Assembly (NCBI GenBank): GCA_013695175.1
Contig: JACDAZ010000180.1
Coordinates: 1 to 27,726 of the forward strand
Source: Flavisolibacter sp.
Lineage (GTDB): Bacteria > Bacteroidota > Bacteroidia > Chitinophagales > Chitinophagaceae
Length of the DNA: 27,726 nucleotides
Direction of reading: 5' to 3'
Shown here: positions 10,169 through 19,066 of the stretch, in pieces
How positions within the stretch are numbered: the first letter of the stretch is position 1
Layout of the letters: each line of letters begins with the position of its first letter
Program-made: the position numbers and the translations under genes
The notes under the pieces: generated by a model
Told to the model about the DNA's origin: nothing
The model's input: the letters and a program-made list of their open reading frames with translations, nothing else
The model's database searches: none

Positions 10169-13100
10169 TTGAAGAGAACACCTATTTTTCTGTTGCTATT
10201 AAACTTACTTATAGGCACTTTTGCCTCTGCGCAAGTTCCTGTGGCAAATTTTTCTGTTGATGTTACTTCAGGTTGCTCACCGCTAAAAGTAAAATTTACT
10301 GATCTTTCTGTTGGAACTGCTTTAAAATATGAGTGGAACTTAGGCAACGGAACTTTATCAACCCTGGCATCTCCATCAACAGTTTATATTCAGGCTGGTA
10401 CTTATAATGTTACTTTAAAGGTTACTAATTTATCCGGTTCCAGCACTAAATCAACTACTATAACTGTTTATGAAGATCCTACAACTTCTTTTATAACTGA
10501 TAAAAAATCAGGTTGTGCACCTTTAACTGTAAAATTTTCTGATAATTCATCTACAACTGATGGTTCGAAAATAGTAAGCTGGTTTTGGGATTTTGGTAAT
10601 GGAACCAGGTCAACTGAACAATCTCCAACTGTAAAATATAATATAGCAGGCAGTTACACTGTTGTTTTACGGGTAACCACTGACAAGGGTTGTACTAAGG
10701 TGCTCACAGAAAATAAACTCATTGAAGTAACCCCCGGTTTGGAATTAAATTTTACAAATTCTTTAGTTTCAGTCTGCCAGGCTCCTTTTCAGCTTGATTT
10801 TATTAATTCTTCAATAGCCTTTGGATCAGTATCCTACAAATGGGATTTTGGAGATGGAAATACAAGCACTTTGGAAAATCCTTCCAATATTTATCAATCG
10901 CCCGGTAACTATACCGTTTCATTAATTGCTTCTACAGGTGCCGGTTGCGTAGATACTCTAAAGAAACAATTGAGTTTAACAGAAGCAAACACAGATTTCG
11001 CCACAGGCAATACTCTTTGTGAAAATACGCCAATCACTTTTTCAAATAATTCTTCTCCTGTACCTATACTTTCAAAATGGTTATTTTCTGATGGAACTAT
11101 AATAAATACAAAGAATGCAGTAAAAACATTTACATCTGCAGGAACGTATAAAGTAACACTCATTAATACATATAGTGCCTGTGTTGATTCGGTAGAAAAA
11201 AACATCACAGTTGGCATTATTCCTAAAGCAGAATTTTCTACTCCGGCAATAGGTCAATGTGCCACACCATTTATTGTTAATTTTCAAAATTTATCTACAG
11301 GGGCTACAAGGTATGAGTGGGATTTTGGTGATGGGTCACCGGTTTTAAGTTCTACTTCAGCAACAGTTTCACATATATATACTACAAATGGTTCGTTTAG
11401 TGTAAAACTTACTGCATATAACAGTACGGGTTGCAGTAATACCTATATTAATCCCCGCCCTATTGCTATAGGTCCGCCATCTGTAGAATTAAAAAAAATA
11501 AATCCAGATTGTGTACCCTATGCAGTTACACCTTCGGCTAGTATTACTTCTATTAGCCCGATTATAAAATACGAGTGGAATTTTGGTGATGGTACTATAA
11601 AAACGGAGGGATCTCCATCTCATGTTTACACATCTTCAGGTGTATATTCCTTGTCATTAACAATAACTACAGAAGATGGTTGTGTTGCCTCTTCCAGTAC
11701 TCCTGTCCAGGTAGGTAATAGTTCATCTTTATCATTTACTGCTTCTCCATTAAATGTTTGTGCAAGTGATTCTGTAATTTTTATAAATACGTCTCAACCC
11801 AAAACTGCTATATATACCTGGCATTTTGGTGATGGAGGATCTTCAACATTATACGATCCTAAATATTCTTATAATGATACAGGCTGGTTTAAAGTGATAT
11901 TGTTTGTAAACAATGAGGGCTGTAAAGACAGTATTCAAACTGATCAAAAATTTTTATTTGTTAATGCACCTATTGCCCGCTTTTCATTATCTCCTAACTG
12001 CCAGGAGAATTACGAATATATTTTTAGTGACAATTCACTTTTTGACTCAGCATCATTAGGAAGAAGAACATGGTTATGGGAGTTTCCGGATGGAAGCAAA
12101 TCTTCTGAACAAATTCCTCCATCTTATACTTTCCCTGGTCCTGGTAAATACAAAATATCTCTTACTGTTTCTAATGGCTCCTGTACACATAAAAAAACGG
12201 AAGAAATTACAATTGTAAATAGAACGCCTGATTTTACAGTCAGCTCTACACAAAACTGCAAACCTATAGCTGTGAATTTTGGCGCAATTACACCGGGCAT
12301 ACAGCAAATAGTAAATTATAAATGGGAAGTAAATGGCTTTGATACTTTAATAACAAATTCTTCATTCACATACACTTTTGATACTGCCGGAAATTATGAT
12401 GTAAAATTAATTACTATAGATAATTATGGTTGTAGTACTTCTGTTACCAAACCAATTTTAGTAAGTGGACCAAGGGCTTTGTTTGCTCAAACTAACCAAT
12501 CAGAGTGTAGGAATTTAATAGCAGAATTTTCTGATAGCTCATTAGCTTTTGGTAATAATGATATAGTAAGTTGGAAATGGAACTTTGGAGATGGAACAAT
12601 AGTAGAAAAAGCAGAAGGTAAAATTATTGAACACAAGTATGAAAAATCTGGTTTTTACACTGTTACATTAAGTATAAAAGATGCTTCAGGTTGCCAGGAC
12701 AGTACATTTATGCAGGTAAAAGTAAGGGAACTGGTTGCAGACTGGACCGCTACAGAACAAGTTTGCTATGGGTTCCCCATAAGTTTTACAAACCAATCAA
12801 AAGGAGATTATGTTTCTGCTGTTTGGGACTTTGGGGATAGTTCAACACCTGTAACTATAGCACCCGTATCAGGTACATATAACTATAAGGATACAGGTCA
12901 CTATAGTTTAAAATTAACCATTGAAGATTCAGTGGGTTGTAAGGATACCTTAGAGCGGATAAATTATATTCATATTTCGCAACCCATTGCACTGATTGAA
13001 GTTCAGGATTCCATAAGTTTTTGTCCTCCTTTTGATGTTAATTTCAAAAATGCTTCAACTTTCTTTACCAAATCTGACTGGAGGATAGAAGGCGAAAGAT

Positions 13101-14518
13101 CTTCAGAGACTGATCACCGGAAGTTATTTACACAGCCGGGGACTTTTGAGGTGAAGCTTACTGTAGCAAGTCCTGATGGGAAATGCACTTCTTCTACTGA
13201 AAAAACAATTATCTTATATAGCCCCGATGCGGCAAAGCTGGAGTATGATCCTGTACAGGCTTGCGTACCGGGAGTGGTAAATTTAAAAGCTTTTGATAAC
13301 CTTGCTTCTGCTAATTTCTTTTGGGATCTGGGTGATGGAACTATTGTAGATACTTCTATAAATCAAATAACCCATACCTATACTAATCTGGGAAGTTTTA
13401 CTCCTAAAATTTTATTAACGGAATCTTCCGGTTGTGTAATAACGCTTTCAGGAAAAGAACCTATTAAAATTAAAGGTGCTTTTGCAAAATTTGAAGTCAA
13501 CGAGCATTTTTATTGTGACAGTGGTTATGTTCAAATCCTTGATTCTACAATAACTTACAATGATCCAATAGCTAAATACACCTGGGATTTTGGAGATGGA
13601 ACAATTTTAAATGACAAAGCGCCAAGACATTATTATAATCAATCCGGTATTTATCCCATTCTTTTAACTGTTGAAACAGAAGCCGGATGTGTAGATAGCA
13701 TCCGTTTACAAACACCGGTAAAAATAGCAAGCAGTCCATCAATATCTATTGTTGGTGATTCGGTGATATGTGTTAATGGAAGGGCAAAACATTCTGCTGT
13801 TTTTGACAGAACCGATACATCGTATGTTAGCTGGAACTGGCAATTTCCAAATGGGACCACATCAAATATTCAAAACCCCCCTTCCCTGCAGTATACTAAA
13901 GAAGGTTATTCTCAAATAAGAGTAGTTGCTGTTAATAGTAGCGGGTGTGCTGATACGGCTATAACTAAACTGAATGTTTATCCAAATCCCATTATTACAG
14001 TACCATCTACATTGACAACCAATATAAATACACCGGTTAAGCTGGCAGCTCAATACAGTACCAACATAAAAAAATATAACTGGAAACCGGCAACAGATCT
14101 AAGTTGTTATGATTGTCCTCAACCCATTGCTACTCCAAAATTTAATACAAACTATACAATATCTGTCGTAGATAGTAATGGTTGTAAAAACCAGGATGAA
14201 GTGAAGGTGACGGTACTTTGCCAGGGAGCAACTGTTTTCCTGCCAAATACATTTTCTCCAAATGGCGATGGAGTAAACGACATTTTTTATGTTCGGGGCC
14301 AGGGTATAGACAGGGTAAAATCATTAAGGATTTTTAACCGTTGGGGTGAAGTTGTTTTTGAACAAAGAGATTTTCCTGTTAACAATCCTCAAAATGGGTG
14401 GAATGGAAGATATAAGGGTAATAAGGTGTCACCCGATGTTTATATTTACCAGGTTGAAGTTTTCTGCAGTAATGGAGAACCCATTCAGTTTGCAGGTAAT
14501 GTAGCCTTGATTCAATAA
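10169..14518 (+). CDS. Giant secreted PKD-repeat protein with T9SS type B sorting domain
   Basis: A 1449-residue exported protein. It starts on TTG; the nearest upstream in-frame ATG (10145) is cut off by a stop, and the TTG gives a clean signal peptide (KRTPIFLLLLNLLIGTFASA, cleavage near residue 22). Then follow about 15 tandem PKD-type domains of 75-95 residues, recognised by the WDFGDG-like core (YKWDFGDG, YEWDFGDG, YTWDFGDG and variants) and a later G-x-Y/F-x-V strand, then one divergent Ig-like domain (about 1275-1348). The C-terminal domain (about 1352-1449) opens with FLPNTFSPNGDGVNDIFYV and contains IFNRWGEVVFE and GWNGRYKG, the 'gliding motility-associated' T9SS type B sorting signal. 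It is expected at the cell surface or outside, probably in adhesion or matrix functions; no catalytic domain is visible. Confidence 0.93.
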   Translation: MKRTPIFLLLLNLLIGTFASAQVPVANFSVDVTSGCSPLKVKFTDLSVGTALKYEWNLGNGTLSTLASPSTVYIQAGTYNVTLKVTNLSGSSTKSTTITVYEDPTTSFITDKKSGCAPLTVKFSDNSSTTDGSKIVSWFWDFGNGTRSTEQSPTVKYNIAGSYTVVLRVTTDKGCTKVLTENKLIEVTPGLELNFTNSLVSVCQAPFQLDFINSSIAFGSVSYKWDFGDGNTSTLENPSNIYQSPGNYTVSLIASTGAGCVDTLKKQLSLTEANTDFATGNTLCENTPITFSNNSSPVPILSKWLFSDGTIINTKNAVKTFTSAGTYKVTLINTYSACVDSVEKNITVGIIPKAEFSTPAIGQCATPFIVNFQNLSTGATRYEWDFGDGSPVLSSTSATVSHIYTTNGSFSVKLTAYNSTGCSNTYINPRPIAIGPPSVELKKINPDCVPYAVTPSASITSISPIIKYEWNFGDGTIKTEGSPSHVYTSSGVYSLSLTITTEDGCVASSSTPVQVGNSSSLSFTASPLNVCASDSVIFINTSQPKTAIYTWHFGDGGSSTLYDPKYSYNDTGWFKVILFVNNEGCKDSIQTDQKFLFVNAPIARFSLSPNCQENYEYIFSDNSLFDSASLGRRTWLWEFPDGSKSSEQIPPSYTFPGPGKYKISLTVSNGSCTHKKTEEITIVNRTPDFTVSSTQNCKPIAVNFGAITPGIQQIVNYKWEVNGFDTLITNSSFTYTFDTAGNYDVKLITIDNYGCSTSVTKPILVSGPRALFAQTNQSECRNLIAEFSDSSLAFGNNDIVSWKWNFGDGTIVEKAEGKIIEHKYEKSGFYTVTLSIKDASGCQDSTFMQVKVRELVADWTATEQVCYGFPISFTNQSKGDYVSAVWDFGDSSTPVTIAPVSGTYNYKDTGHYSLKLTIEDSVGCKDTLERINYIHISQPIALIEVQDSISFCPPFDVNFKNASTFFTKSDWRIEGERSSETDHRKLFTQPGTFEVKLTVASPDGKCTSSTEKTIILYSPDAAKLEYDPVQACVPGVVNLKAFDNLASANFFWDLGDGTIVDTSINQITHTYTNLGSFTPKILLTESSGCVITLSGKEPIKIKGAFAKFEVNEHFYCDSGYVQILDSTITYNDPIAKYTWDFGDGTILNDKAPRHYYNQSGIYPILLTVETEAGCVDSIRLQTPVKIASSPSISIVGDSVICVNGRAKHSAVFDRTDTSYVSWNWQFPNGTTSNIQNPPSLQYTKEGYSQIRVVAVNSSGCADTAITKLNVYPNPIITVPSTLTTNINTPVKLAAQYSTNIKKYNWKPATDLSCYDCPQPIATPKFNTNYTISVVDSNGCKNQDEVKVTVLCQGATVFLPNTFSPNGDGVNDIFYVRGQGIDRVKSLRIFNRWGEVVFEQRDFPVNNPQNGWNGRYKGNKVSPDVYIYQVEVFCSNGEPIQFAGNVALIQ

Positions 14519-14588
14519 AGAATATTATTCACCTTCTGCTGTTATTCTAAAGATTTTCCTGCTGCTATCTTTGCCGCTTAACAATTTT

Positions 14589-14622
14589 TTTGGAGCAATT
14601 TTTATATTCTGGCATACATTTG
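14589..14622 (+). promoter_or_regulatory. Promoter of the arginine operon (Bacteroidota type)
   Basis: TTTG at 14589-14592 and, after 22 bases, TACATTTG at 14615-14622 match the -33/-7 Bacteroidota consensus. Transcription would begin near 14629, about 215 bases before the first enzyme gene, leaving an unusually long leader. A second TAnnTTTG match, TATCTTTG, lies at 14566-14573 without a good -33 partner. Confidence 0.55.
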
Positions 14623-14636
14623 TTACTACAATTACA

Positions 14637-14750
14637 GTGAACACAAATACTCATAGCAATCATTTTGTTTTTCATGCACAACTTACTACAGGTGTTTACG
14701 CTGTAAGCTTCGACCTGTTTCGTTATTTATCAAGACGACGTGGATTCTGA
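14637..14750 (+). CDS. Putative arginine-rich leader peptide of the arg operon
   Basis: A 37-codon ORF that starts on GTG about 8 bases after the predicted transcription start and ends with TGA at 14748-14750. The C-terminus reads FRYLSRRRGF: arginine codons CGT (14721-14723) and then AGA-CGA-CGT in a row (14733-14741), so four of the last nine codons are arginine. The stop codon lies inside the first arm of the inverted repeat at 14747-14782. This is the geometry of an attenuation leader peptide. Caveats: there is no ATG in frame, the frame is also open upstream to about 14517, and no ribosome-binding site is evident. A 10-residue ATG ORF in another frame (14674-14706) overlaps it. Function is inferred. 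Confidence 0.4.
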   Translation: MNTNTHSNHFVFHAQLTTGVYAVSFDLFRYLSRRRGF

Positions 14751-14782
14751 TAGGACGAGCAATTAACCAGCGCCCCTATCAG
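14747..14782 (+). promoter_or_regulatory. Leader stem-loop upstream of the arg operon
   Basis: Perfect 8-bp inverted repeat CTGATAGG (14747-14754) / CCTATCAG (14775-14782) with a 20-base loop. It begins at the stop codon of the arginine-rich ORF. A second pairing, ACAGGT (14688-14693) / ACCTGT (14713-14718) with an inner TTAC/GTAA, lies upstream inside that ORF. No U-tract follows, so this is not a canonical intrinsic terminator. The rest of the 326-base gap (14519-14844) holds no other gene that I can support. Confidence 0.5.
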
Positions 14783-14844
14783 TGAAGTTCTCCCGGAAGC
14801 AACTATTGGATTGGTGATCCCCCCTTATAAATTTCATTACAAAA

Positions 14845-15546
14845 GTGGACAATCAAAATATAGTTATCAGAGAGGCAACGCCTGCAGATAAAATGTATGC
14901 TGAAACAATTACAGCAGAAATGGAGGCATCGGCTAATGCCCGCGGAACAGGTATTGCCAAGAGAACTTCGGGCTATCTTATTCAAAAAATAGAAGAAGGT
15001 AAAGCTGTTATAGCATTAACAGAAGATGGCACCTGGGTAGGCTTCTGCTATATCGAAACCTGGGAAGGAGAATACGTAGCTAATTCCGGGCTTATTGTAT
15101 CTCCTGCATATAGAAAAACAGGTGTAGCCAAGGCTATAAAAGACAAAATATTTAAACTTAGCCGCCAGAAATATCCCGAAGCTAAAATCTTTGGGTTAAC
15201 CACGGGATTAGCTGTAATGAAAATAAACAGTGACCTTGGTTATGAACCAGTAACTTATTCCGAACTTACGCAGGATGAAAAATTTTGGGCTGGTTGTAAA
15301 AGTTGTGTGAACTATGATATATTAATGGCTAAGGAAAGAAAAAATTGTCTATGTACTGCCATGCTTTACGATCCCAAAGATCATTACGAACCTGAAGAAA
15401 CAAAAGAACATTTTGAGAAGAAAAGTAAGGTTTACGAGAGATTAATAAAACTCAAACGAAGTAAGTTTTTAAAAAGACTAAAATTCCCGGATCGTAATAG
15501 TAACAGAAAGCTGAAAGTTACCCTATTTAATCTTTTTAATTTTTAG
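14845..15546 (+). CDS. GNAT N-acylglutamate synthase (ArgA-type, stand-alone)
   Basis: A 233-residue GNAT acyltransferase that probably N-acylates glutamate as the first step of arginine synthesis. Evidence is the GNAT fold, the acyl-CoA loop R90-K-T-G-V-A in SPAYRKTGVAKAI, and its position as first gene of a complete arg cluster, 13 bases before argG. Unlike classical ArgA it has no N-terminal amino-acid kinase domain, the module that binds arginine for feedback inhibition. Four cysteines, C151, C154, C168 and C170 (CKSC ... CLC), suggest a metal or redox site. The C-terminus is strongly basic. The start is GTG. Whether the acyl donor is acetyl-CoA or succinyl-CoA cannot be read from the sequence. 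I assign the role mostly from context. Confidence 0.75.
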   Translation: MDNQNIVIREATPADKMYAETITAEMEASANARGTGIAKRTSGYLIQKIEEGKAVIALTEDGTWVGFCYIETWEGEYVANSGLIVSPAYRKTGVAKAIKDKIFKLSRQKYPEAKIFGLTTGLAVMKINSDLGYEPVTYSELTQDEKFWAGCKSCVNYDILMAKERKNCLCTAMLYDPKDHYEPEETKEHFEKKSKVYERLIKLKRSKFLKRLKFPDRNSNRKLKVTLFNLFNF

Positions 15547-15559
15547 AAGTTCAACATAA

Positions 15560-16804
15560 ATGAGTCAAGCAAAAGATTTAAAAGAGCAAAGTACAGGAAA
15601 AGCACCTGGCAAGATCGTATTAGGTTTCAGCGGAGGGTTGGATACTTCTTTTTGTGTAAAATATCTTACAGAAAAAAAATATGAGGTACACAGTATTGTT
15701 GTAAATACAGGTGGATTTGATGAAAGTGAAATAAAAAAAATTGAAGATCATGCTTATAGTTTGGGTGTAAAATCCCATACTTCAATTAATGCTGTAGAAG
15801 GATATTATGATAGGATCGTTCGTTACCTTATTTATGGTAATGTATTAAAAAATAATACCTATCCCTTAAGTGTAAGCGCAGAAAGGCTTAGCCAGGCTTT
15901 GCATATAGCGGAACATGTAAAAAAATTAAATGCAGATGCAGTAGCGCATGGAAGTACAGGTGCAGGCAATGACCAGGTACGTTTTGATATGATATTTCAA
16001 ATTCTTATACCGGATATAGAAATCATAACTCCCATTCGTGATCTTAAATTAAGCAGGGAAGAAGAAATTGCTTATCTAAAAGATATGCAGGTAAATATGA
16101 ATTTTGAAAAGTCAGTATATTCTATTAATAAAGGGCTTTGGGGAACATCTGTTGGTGGCAGAGAAACTTTAGAATCAAAGGGAGTCATTCCCGAAGAAGC
16201 ATGGCCAACCCAGCTTACCAGGTCCGAGCCTGAGGCGTTAAAAATAACATTTGATAAAGGTGAATTGACTTCTGTAAATGATAAAAAATTTTCTCACCCA
16301 GTTCAGGCTATCCAATATTTACATTCTATTGCTTCACCATTTGCTATAGGCCGCGATGTTCATGTAGGAGATACTATTATTGGAATAAAAGGTCGCGTTG
16401 GTTTTGAAGCTGCCGCACCAATTATCATTATTAAAGCACACCATGCATTGGAAAAACATGTGCTTACAAAATGGCAGTTATCATGGAAAGATCAACTTGC
16501 TCAATTTTATGGTAACTGGTTACACGAAGGGCAAATTTTGGATCCTGTAATGAGAGATATAGAAGCTTTTCTGGAATCGTCTCAGCAACAGGTCACTGGC
16601 GATGTATTTCTTCAATTAATGCCTTACCGTTTTCAAATAACTGGTATAGATTCTCCATATGATTTAATGAGTTCTAAATTTGGTAAATATGGAGAAATGA
16701 ATACAGGATGGACCGCTGAAGATGTAAGAGGATTTACAAAAATTTTCGGAAATCAAACTGCTATTTTTCATCATATAAAAGAACAGGCCAATGGTAAACA
16801 TTAA
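15560..16804 (+). CDS. argG: Argininosuccinate synthase
   Basis: ArgG condenses citrulline and aspartate with ATP to argininosuccinate. The 414 residues carry the N-type ATP pyrophosphatase loop FSGGLDTS at 23-30, the segment HGSTGAGNDQVRFD in the middle, and SINKGLWGTSVGGRE further on, all typical of the family. The length is close to the usual 400-450, with a slightly extended polar N-terminus (about 17 residues before the first strand). The 3' end overlaps the argC start by 14 bases, so translation of the two is probably coupled. The placement of argG early in the operon, ahead of the glutamate-modifying enzymes, does not follow pathway order. Confidence 0.96.
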   Translation: MSQAKDLKEQSTGKAPGKIVLGFSGGLDTSFCVKYLTEKKYEVHSIVVNTGGFDESEIKKIEDHAYSLGVKSHTSINAVEGYYDRIVRYLIYGNVLKNNTYPLSVSAERLSQALHIAEHVKKLNADAVAHGSTGAGNDQVRFDMIFQILIPDIEIITPIRDLKLSREEEIAYLKDMQVNMNFEKSVYSINKGLWGTSVGGRETLESKGVIPEEAWPTQLTRSEPEALKITFDKGELTSVNDKKFSHPVQAIQYLHSIASPFAIGRDVHVGDTIIGIKGRVGFEAAAPIIIIKAHHALEKHVLTKWQLSWKDQLAQFYGNWLHEGQILDPVMRDIEAFLESSQQQVTGDVFLQLMPYRFQITGIDSPYDLMSSKFGKYGEMNTGWTAEDVRGFTKIFGNQTAIFHHIKEQANGKH

Positions 16805-17825
16805 GGTTGGTATCATTGGCGGCGCCGGTTACACAGGTGGTGAGTTAATACGTCTGCTTTTAAATCATCCGCATGTAGAAGTATCTTTTATTCACAGCAG
16901 AAGTAACGCAAATAAAGCTGTTAGTACTGTTCATGCTGATCTGATTGGTGAAACAAAATTTGCATTCATTGATTCCATTCCAACTAATTGGAATGATATT
17001 GATGTGCTGTTTTTATGTGTTGGTCATGGAGAAGCCAAAAAGTTTTTAGAGGAAAACAAACCTTCAGAGAACATTAAAATTATTGACCTTTCGCAGGATT
17101 ATAGATTGGCAGAAAATAATAAATTATTATCTGCTCATTCGAAAGAGCGTGAGTTCGTTTATGGTTTACCAGAAATAAATAAAGAAAATATCAGGAAGTC
17201 GCAAAATATAGCAAACCCCGGATGTTTTGCAACTGCTATTCAATTAGGTTTGCTACCCCTGGCAAAAGAAGAGTTACTGGAAGAAATTCAAACTACAGGT
17301 ATAACCGGTTCTACAGGGGCGGGTCAAGGTTTAAATGCAACTTCGCATTTCAGTTGGCGTGCAAATAATATACAAGCTTATAAATCTTTAATGCACCAGC
17401 ATGTAAAAGAAATTCATCAATCGCTACACCAACTGCAATCATCTTTTCCCCTTCAAACTGATGAGGAAGCCATTAAAGAAAAAGGATTGTATTTTATACC
17501 GTGGAGAGGAGATTTTACCAGAGGTATCTTTGTAAGTTCAATGATAACATGTCAGCTTTCTATAAAAGAATTAGAAATTTTGTTTAATACTTTTTATCAG
17601 GATGAACCTTTTGTTACTATAAGTGATCAACCCATATTTTTAAAACAGGTTGTGAATACCAATAGATGTGTTATACAACTGGAGAAGATTGGATCAAAAC
17701 TGGTTATACATTCGGCTATAGATAATTTAATAAAAGGTGCTTCTGGTCAGGCTGTACAAAACATGAACCTGATGTTTAATGTTGATGAATGTGCCGGTTT
17801 AAAATTGAAGGCTTCAGCCTTTTGA
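16791..17825 (+). CDS. argC: N-acyl-gamma-glutamyl-phosphate reductase
   Basis: ArgC reduces N-acylglutamyl phosphate to the semialdehyde with NADPH. The 344 residues start with the dinucleotide-binding loop GIIGGAGYTGGELIRLL. The catalytic cysteine is C145 in NIANPGCFATA. GSTGAGQG and the HQHVKEI segment are further family motifs. It begins inside the argG 3' end. In acetyl-pathway organisms the substrate carries an acetyl group; given the ArgF' type of pathway here it could equally be succinyl. The 43-base gap to argD has no terminator. Confidence 0.95.
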   Translation: MVNIKVGIIGGAGYTGGELIRLLLNHPHVEVSFIHSRSNANKAVSTVHADLIGETKFAFIDSIPTNWNDIDVLFLCVGHGEAKKFLEENKPSENIKIIDLSQDYRLAENNKLLSAHSKEREFVYGLPEINKENIRKSQNIANPGCFATAIQLGLLPLAKEELLEEIQTTGITGSTGAGQGLNATSHFSWRANNIQAYKSLMHQHVKEIHQSLHQLQSSFPLQTDEEAIKEKGLYFIPWRGDFTRGIFVSSMITCQLSIKELEILFNTFYQDEPFVTISDQPIFLKQVVNTNRCVIQLEKIGSKLVIHSAIDNLIKGASGQAVQNMNLMFNVDECAGLKLKASAF

Positions 17826-17868
17826 AAAAGGAGTTATTTAAAAACTGCAGTACAATTAAATTTTAATT

Positions 17869-19047
17869 ATGCCTCTATTTGATGTATATCCAATTAATGA
17901 CATAGTTATTCAAAAAGCAAAAGGTTCTTTTGTTTGGGATGAAAATAATGTTCAATACCTGGATATGTATGGAGGACATGCGGTTATCAGCATCGGGCAT
18001 AATCATCCACATTGGGTAGAAAGAATTGAAAAGCAATTACATGAAATTTCCTTTTACTCAAACTCTGTTAAAATACCCATACAAAATCAGCTTTCAGAAA
18101 AATTGAATCAAATAAGCAGTAAAGAAAATTACCAGCTTTTTCTTTGTAACAGTGGTGCAGAAGCAAATGAAAATGCTTTGAAGCTGGCTTCTTTTCATAC
18201 TGGTAGAAAAAAAATTCTGGCATTTTCCAAATCTTTTCATGGAAGAACATCTCTTGCCGTAGCAGCTACAGATAATCCTTCAATTGTTGCCCCTGTTAAT
18301 GAAACGGGAAATATTGATTTTATTCCTTTTAATGATACCGAAGTTTTACTTTCTTATTTTCAAAATAGTGGTAATGAACTTGCCGCTGTAATAATTGAAC
18401 CAATACAGGGAGTAGGAGGCATACATGTAGCCACAAAGGATTTTTTACAAACAATAAGAACCTTATGTACAAAATATAATTCTCTTTTTATTGCAGATGA
18501 AGTGCAATGTGGGTATGGTCGTAGCGGCAAATTCTTTGCTTTAGACCATGCCGGAGTTCATGCTGATATTTATTCTGTGGCAAAGGGCATGGGAAATGGT
18601 TTTCCTGTAGGGGGAATATTAATAGCACCGCACATAAAACCCAAGTATGGTATGTTAGGAACTACTTTTGGTGGCAATCATTTAGCGTGTGCTGCTGCTT
18701 TGGCTGTATTGGAAGTTATTGAATCTGAAAAATTGATTGAACATGCACATTTGATCGGCGAAAAATTAAGTAAAAGCCTAATGGAGCTAAATGAATTTAC
18801 GCAAGTAAGGGGGCAAGGATTAATGATTGGATTTGATGTTCCTGAAAAGTTAAAAGATCTAAAAAGGAACCTGCTCAACAGGCAATTTATTTTTACCGGG
18901 GAAGCTAAACCAAACATAATAAGATTGTTGCCTGCACTGAATATATCTGGCGATGAAATCACAAAATTCCTGAATGCAATTCATCTTGAGATAAAACTTG
19001 TACATAAAGAAAAGTCGCGGGAAACAGAAAATATAATAAGAAATTAA
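17869..19047 (+). CDS. argD: N-acylornithine aminotransferase
   Basis: Class III PLP aminotransferase that converts the semialdehyde made by ArgC into N-acylornithine with glutamate as amino donor. The 392 residues show the phosphate-binding SGAEANENALKLA (95-107), the PLP-ring aspartate D210 in FIADEVQCGYGRSG, and the Schiff-base lysine K239 in SVAKGMGNGFPVGG. The family also includes ornithine and succinylornithine aminotransferases, so substrate assignment rests on the operon. The following gene starts 19 bases downstream. Confidence 0.93.
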   Translation: MPLFDVYPINDIVIQKAKGSFVWDENNVQYLDMYGGHAVISIGHNHPHWVERIEKQLHEISFYSNSVKIPIQNQLSEKLNQISSKENYQLFLCNSGAEANENALKLASFHTGRKKILAFSKSFHGRTSLAVAATDNPSIVAPVNETGNIDFIPFNDTEVLLSYFQNSGNELAAVIIEPIQGVGGIHVATKDFLQTIRTLCTKYNSLFIADEVQCGYGRSGKFFALDHAGVHADIYSVAKGMGNGFPVGGILIAPHIKPKYGMLGTTFGGNHLACAAALAVLEVIESEKLIEHAHLIGEKLSKSLMELNEFTQVRGQGLMIGFDVPEKLKDLKRNLLNRQFIFTGEAKPNIIRLLPALNISGDEITKFLNAIHLEIKLVHKEKSRETENIIRN

Positions 19048-19066
19048 TCAGGATAAAATTTAGCAA

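Noticed and set aside
10909..11287. Minus-strand ORFs inside the PKD gene
   Set aside because: They are antisense to a clear coding frame with PKD motifs, with cysteine-rich translations that mirror the repeats and no domain of their own.
10250..14200. Tandem DNA repeats or a CRISPR-like array in the PKD gene
   Set aside because: The repetition is at protein level (WDFGDG cores, cysteine pairs); the nucleotide sequences have diverged and there are no identical short repeats with spacers.
14747..14844. Possible tRNA or known riboswitch in the arg leader
   Set aside because: Neither strand gives a cloverleaf, a T-loop GTTCGAATC-like sequence or an acceptor stem, and I recognise no known riboswitch core. 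The stem is better explained as part of a leader.
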